From positions 1 through 27,655 of the forward strand of contig JAIPBY010000006.1 in the NCBI GenBank assembly GCA_021738605.1: DNA of 27,655 nt, in the 5' to 3' direction. The notes beneath the pieces were generated by a model, which had not been told where the DNA came from, did no database searches, and saw only the letters and a list, made by a program, of their open reading frames with translations. Made by a program: the position numbers and the translations under genes. Positions 24,753 to 27,655 of this stretch are shown here, one piece after another (positions within the stretch are counted from its first letter, which is position 1; every line of letters begins with the position of its first letter). The DNA is from Chitinophagaceae bacterium (GTDB taxonomy: Bacteria > Bacteroidota > Bacteroidia > Chitinophagales > Chitinophagaceae).

Positions 24753-24959
24753 ATGTTTGAAGATGATTCTTTCGTAACATCCACTGTACTCTTAATTGCT
24801 GTATGCTCCCTCTACTTGTTCGGTTCCATTACAGTGGGAATCATCAGTAAACAATTCAAGCTTAGTTTTCGATTGGGCTTTGTTTGGTCTATCATTTTTA
24901 CGCCCATGGTAGGCCTTTACCTTGTAATGCGGAGCAAGCCTGAAAAGAAAACTGCATAA
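24753..24959 (+). CDS. Small two-pass membrane protein, 68 residues
   Basis: Two hydrophobic segments are visible (about residues 10-30, STVLLIAVCSLYLFGSITVG, and 41-60, RLGFVWSIIFTPMVGLYLVM), with a Lys-rich C-terminus (RSKPEKKTA). It lies 26 bp after the channel-like gene on the same strand, and a stable hairpin follows its stop, so it is probably the last cistron of that operon. I do not recognise the family. The position suggests a possible auxiliary subunit, which is inference only. Length, the clear two-helix pattern and operon placement support it being real. Confidence 0.65.
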   Translation: MFEDDSFVTSTVLLIAVCSLYLFGSITVGIISKQFKLSFRLGFVWSIIFTPMVGLYLVMRSKPEKKTA

Positions 24960-24973
24960 CAAGGACATGTTTG

Positions 24974-25000
24974 TTGTTTTTAACATGCTGTTGAAAACAA
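24974..25000 (+). terminator. Hairpin after the ion-channel operon
   Basis: TTGTTTTTAACA, loop TGC, TGTTGAAAACAA: a 12-bp stem (one G-U pair) starting 15 bp after the stop at 24959. It lacks a following T-run, so it may be a 3' stabilising hairpin rather than a full intrinsic terminator. Confidence 0.5.
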
Positions 25001-25036
25001 ATTCCTGAATATTTATTGATTATCCTCAACTTCACT

Positions 25037-25218
25037 TTGCATTACGGTTGAAAATCGTGCGAACGAGATTCATTAAAAGGGAAGTCCGGTTAAATTCCGG
25101 CGCTATCCCCGTAGCTGTATAAACCATCCCGCCCCCAGCGGGACTATTTCCTCCACAAGCCACTGCGCAAGCGGGAAGGCCGGAAATGGGGTTGAGCCAG
25201 AAGACCTGCCTGATGCAA
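25037..25218 (+). ncRNA. Cobalamin (B12) riboswitch
   Basis: The conserved blocks occur in the right order: AAAAGGGAAGTCCGG with its partner TTCCGGCGCTATCCCC (25075-25110); GTAGCTGTA in the place of the usual GCAACTGT; GCCACTG (25159-25165) with GCGGGAAGGCCGG; and the 3' signature GAGCCAGAAGACCTGCC (25194-25210). Closing stem P1 is TTGCATTA (25037-25044) with TGATGCAA (25211-25218). It precedes a BtuB-like receptor by about 100 bp. Members of this class normally turn expression off when adenosylcobalamin or another cobalamin binds. The downstream CTGCTGCAGCAG (25264-25275) could belong to the expression platform, but I cannot define the switch helices. Confidence 0.93.
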
Positions 25219-25320
25219 CATTAATTAACCAGGGCTTTCGGGAGAAAAGCTGGGATGAATTTTCTGCTGCAGCAGTCAACCATTTCTGTATTATCCGAAG
25301 GTTCATAGTCAAACAACACT

Positions 25321-27273
25321 ATGACCAAAAATTTCCTCATGGCATGCCTGCTCCTTGCATCAACAGGAGCAAAGGCCCAATCAGATTCAAGCAAACAACT
25401 GAACGAAATTGTGGTAACCGCCAACAGGTTTCCACAGAAGCAGGTCAATACCGGAAAGGTAATGACGGTCATCAACAAGCAAGAGATTGAACGCTCTCCC
25501 TATGCTTCTCTGGGTGAGCTGTTGGCCAGGCAATCTGGTATTACCATCATTGGTGCCAACAACGCACCGGGAACCAACAATGACCTTTACGTTCGTGGCG
25601 GCGGCACAGGAAAAACCCTTGTTTTGGTGGATGGGTTTCCGGCCTATGATGGTTCCACCATCCGCTCAACATTTGACCTGAATTTCCTGCCCTTGGGCGA
25701 AGTGGAAAGGATTGAAATTTTAAAAGGTGGACAGTCCACGCTTTATGGTTCTGATGCGGTTGCTGGTGTGGTGAACATCATCACCAGAAAAAATGAAAAC
25801 GGCAAACCTGCGCTGGGACTGCACCTGTCTACAGGATCATTTGGTGCAAGAGCAGCTGACCTTTCAAATTCTGGAAGGTTAAAAAATATCAATTACAAAC
25901 TCCAGTACAGTAGGTCTGCAATTGATGGTTTTTCTGCAGCCATCGACAGCACAGAAAAAAAAGGATATGATAGGGATGGTATGCAACAAGAATTCGCATT
26001 GGCACAGTTCAGCTCCGCCTACAAAAGCAACTGGTCCTGGAATGCCAACATGCAATGGAGCAAATACAAAAACGATCTTGATGAGTCCGCTTACAAAGAC
26101 GCAAAAGATTTTGTTGTTGAAAATGAAAATATTCAATTCACTGCAGGGATTGCCAGGAAATTAAACAAGGGCATGCTCCGCTTGAACTATAGCCTGAACA
26201 ACAGCAACAGAAACTACTTTGATGATTCTCTTGACATTGCTGGTTTTGCGAAATTCATCCAATCCGATTATGAGGGAAGATCCTCTTATCTTGAAGTACT
26301 GGGTAATCTTGATGTTGCGAAAAATATCAAATTATTGGTGGGATTGGAACACCGATGGCAACATACAGACCAGTACTATCTTTCACTGAGCAGTTGGGGA
26401 AAATACGAAAGCACGCTTTCTGATGATTCTGCCAAAACCAACATCAGCAGTGCATTTGCTTCTGCGGTATACAACAATGAAAAGGGCTTCAACCTGGAGT
26501 CGGGCATCCGCATCAACCAGCACAGCAGGTTTGGCAGCAACGTGACCTATACCATCAATCCATCTTTTGTGTTTGCCAATCAATTAAAGCTTGCATTCAA
26601 TCTTTCCTCTGCATTTACAGCACCAACATTGTATCAATTGTATGATGGATATTCAGGCAACAGGAAACTCAATCCTGAAACTTCGACCAGTGCAGAAATT
26701 TCGCTCCAATACATTGGCAGTGAGCATTTCAATGCAAGGCTCACAGGATTCAACCGCAGTATTCGCAACGGCATTGACTATGATTACATCAACAACATTT
26801 ATTTCAACAATGCCATTCAGAAAACCAATGGCATTGAATTGGAGACTGGCTATTCCGAGAAAAAATGGAACATCAAGTTGAACTATACTTACCTGAAGGG
26901 TGAGGTAACCACCACAAATTTTGTATACAACCCGAGCACCTGGGGCTACACAGCCAAGGGAGACACGACCTATTCGCACCTGTTCAGGGTTCCCCAAAGC
27001 AGCCTGAATGCAAGTGCCGGATATCAGGTCAACAGCAAGTTTTATCTCTCGATTTCTCAACGCTTTGCGGGCAAAAGGTTTGAGCCCATTTTTGGCGGAA
27101 AACCAAAAGAGCTGGCAAGCTTCAACACAACTGACCTTTTTGGACAACATACGATTGGCAAGCATTTCAATATTTACGCTGGCTTAAAAAACATGTTCAA
27201 TGTGCAGTATCAGGAAGTGATGGGCTATACAGCAAGAGGAAGGAATTTTGTTGTTGGGGTGAGGGTGAAGTGA
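25321..27273 (+). CDS. btuB: TonB-dependent receptor, BtuB-like (cobalamin uptake)
   Basis: This 650-residue outer-membrane receptor imports its ligand using energy from TonB. The signal peptide is MTKNFLMACLLLASTGAKAQ. A TonB-box-like EIVVTA follows, comparable to the VVTA core in BtuB. The plug domain is clear: SLGELLARQSGITIIG, LYVRGGGTGKTLVLVDGFPA, RIEILKGGQSTLYGSDAVAG and VVNIITRK. The 22-strand-type barrel ends YTARGRNFVVGVRVK. No SusD partner and no carboxypeptidase-like N-terminal extension is present, which fits BtuB rather than SusC. The cobalamin riboswitch upstream is the main evidence for the substrate; corrinoid precursors remain possible. A tandem TGATAA stop ends it, and a 9-bp repeat array begins 4 bp later. 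Confidence 0.88.
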   Translation: MTKNFLMACLLLASTGAKAQSDSSKQLNEIVVTANRFPQKQVNTGKVMTVINKQEIERSPYASLGELLARQSGITIIGANNAPGTNNDLYVRGGGTGKTLVLVDGFPAYDGSTIRSTFDLNFLPLGEVERIEILKGGQSTLYGSDAVAGVVNIITRKNENGKPALGLHLSTGSFGARAADLSNSGRLKNINYKLQYSRSAIDGFSAAIDSTEKKGYDRDGMQQEFALAQFSSAYKSNWSWNANMQWSKYKNDLDESAYKDAKDFVVENENIQFTAGIARKLNKGMLRLNYSLNNSNRNYFDDSLDIAGFAKFIQSDYEGRSSYLEVLGNLDVAKNIKLLVGLEHRWQHTDQYYLSLSSWGKYESTLSDDSAKTNISSAFASAVYNNEKGFNLESGIRINQHSRFGSNVTYTINPSFVFANQLKLAFNLSSAFTAPTLYQLYDGYSGNRKLNPETSTSAEISLQYIGSEHFNARLTGFNRSIRNGIDYDYINNIYFNNAIQKTNGIELETGYSEKKWNIKLNYTYLKGEVTTTNFVYNPSTWGYTAKGDTTYSHLFRVPQSSLNASAGYQVNSKFYLSISQRFAGKRFEPIFGGKPKELASFNTTDLFGQHTIGKHFNIYAGLKNMFNVQYQEVMGYTARGRNFVVGVRVK

Positions 27274-27277
27274 TAAA

Positions 27278-27313
27278 GTTGAAGAAGTTGAAGGGGTTGA
27301 AGAGGTTTAAGTA
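27278..27313 (+). repeat. GTTGAAGNN 9-bp array, left arm
   Basis: Four consecutive units in exact register: GTTGAAGAA, GTTGAAGGG, GTTGAAGAG and GTTTAAGTA, starting 4 bp after the btuB stop. It pairs in inverted orientation with the array at 27449-27485 and matches the element at 16370-16470. Confidence 0.85.
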
Positions 27314-27412
27314 TGAAAGGCTGAACAACGTACTATCCAGACTCATTCTTTGATTGATCGGTAATCCTTTAAAAATTATTAAATTGCTATTGCAATTATC
27401 TTTTTCACCCCT

Positions 27413-27446
27413 CCAGCCATAGGTTTACCAACCTCTGGTTGGCTGG
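27413..27446 (+). other. Structured inverted-repeat element upstream of the marC-like gene
   Basis: An outer stem CCAGCCA (27413-27419) pairs with TGGCTGG (27440-27446) and encloses an inner hairpin AGGTT-tacc-AACCT (27421-27434). There is no T-run after it, so it is not an obvious terminator. Its role is unknown; it could be a leader structure for the downstream gene. Confidence 0.5.
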
Positions 27447-27448
27447 CA

Positions 27449-27485
27449 AGTTCAACCCCTTCAACCCTTTCAACTTCCTCAACCC
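27449..27485 (-). repeat. Inverted GTTGAAGNN 9-bp array, right arm
   Basis: On the plus strand: TTCAACCCC, TTCAACCCT, TTCAACTTC and CTCAACCC, in 9-bp register, ending at the base before the marC-like ATG at 27486. It is the inverted counterpart of 27278-27313, with about 135 bp between the two arms. Confidence 0.85.
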
Positions 27486-27655
27486 ATGAGCTTCGACGAA
27501 ATCCTCACCATCAGTTTCACCCTTTTCGCCGTGATTGACATCATCGGATCCATTCCATTGTTGTTATCACTTAAGCAAAAAATGGGCGGCATTCATGAGA
27601 TGAAGGCAAGTCTGATTTCCGGAGGCTTGATGATTTTCTTCTTGTTTGTGGGAGA
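27486..27655 (+). CDS. MarC family membrane protein, cut by right window edge
   Basis: The first 56 codons are visible and open to the end of the window. The translation begins MSFDEILTISFTLFAVIDII and continues GSIPLLLSLKQKMGG. This matches the N-terminus of the MarC (YchE/YhgN, UPF0056) family of six-pass inner-membrane proteins, in which an early helix is followed by a DxxGxxP-type motif, seen here as DIIGSIP. The family's function is not established; an old link to multiple antibiotic resistance was not upheld for MarC itself. No ribosome binding site is present, because the bases up to the ATG are the CTTCAACC array. Confidence 0.85.
   Translation, partial: MSFDEILTISFTLFAVIDIIGSIPLLLSLKQKMGGIHEMKASLISGGLMIFFLFVG

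Noticed and set aside
27382..27404. AATTGC/GCAATT hairpin with following T-rich stretch as btuB terminator
   Set aside because: The stem is only 6 bp and AT-rich. It may weakly contribute, but it is not distinguishable from the AT-rich background.

Overview
The window looks like a chromosomal segment of a member of the phylum Bacteroidota. It carries a complete gldK-gldL-gldM-gldN block (core of the type IX secretion and gliding machinery, found only in this phylum). Several candidate promoters match the phylum's -7 motif TAnnTTTG, and Shine-Dalgarno sequences are weak or absent. The protein styles (DUF4271, DUF2490, Omp85-like, TonB receptor) fit Chitinophagaceae or a close relative; the family assignment is inference.

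Layout. 1-3406 (+): the end of an outer-membrane beta-barrel gene cut by the left edge, a small lipoprotein gene, and uvrC. A strong symmetric terminator at 3475-3504 separates this from the converging minus-strand block 3522-8268, gldN, gldM, gldL and gldK (transcribed K to N). 8427-14204 (-): a DUF255/thioredoxin-fold protein (YyaL/SPATA20 family), a uroporphyrinogen-III synthase-like gene, a DUF4271 membrane protein and an Omp85 (BamA/TamA-like) protein. hemW runs divergently on the plus strand (14237-15367), and its stop codon abuts that of gpsA (15368-16363, -). 16471-19347 (-): a MacA/HlyD-type adaptor and a TolC-type channel, with no inner-membrane pump gene beside them. 19434-21948 (-): a Cys/Met-type PLP enzyme overlapping an APC amino-acid permease. 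22010-22741 (-): a DUF2490 outer-membrane protein.

22846-24959 (+) is a compact three-gene unit: a one-pass membrane protein, a protein with the hallmarks of a pentameric ligand-gated ion channel (Cys-loop receptor superfamily), and a 68-residue two-pass membrane protein. This is the most unusual functional unit in the window. 25037-25218 is a cobalamin riboswitch in front of a BtuB-like TonB-dependent receptor (25321-27273), and a MarC-family gene begins at 27486 and runs off the right edge.

A second unusual signal is non-coding. Two intergenic spacers (16370-16470 and 27278-27485) are bounded by arrays of a degenerate 9-bp unit GTTGAAGNN. Read along the flanking genes, both have the same order: stop codon, GTTGAAG array, inverted CTTCAAC array, start codon. 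A 13-nt piece of the same sequence lies in a third spacer at 1024-1036. No tRNA, rRNA, insertion sequence, prophage or CRISPR array was seen. The only stretch over 300 bases without a gene is 24960-25320, which holds a hairpin and the riboswitch.
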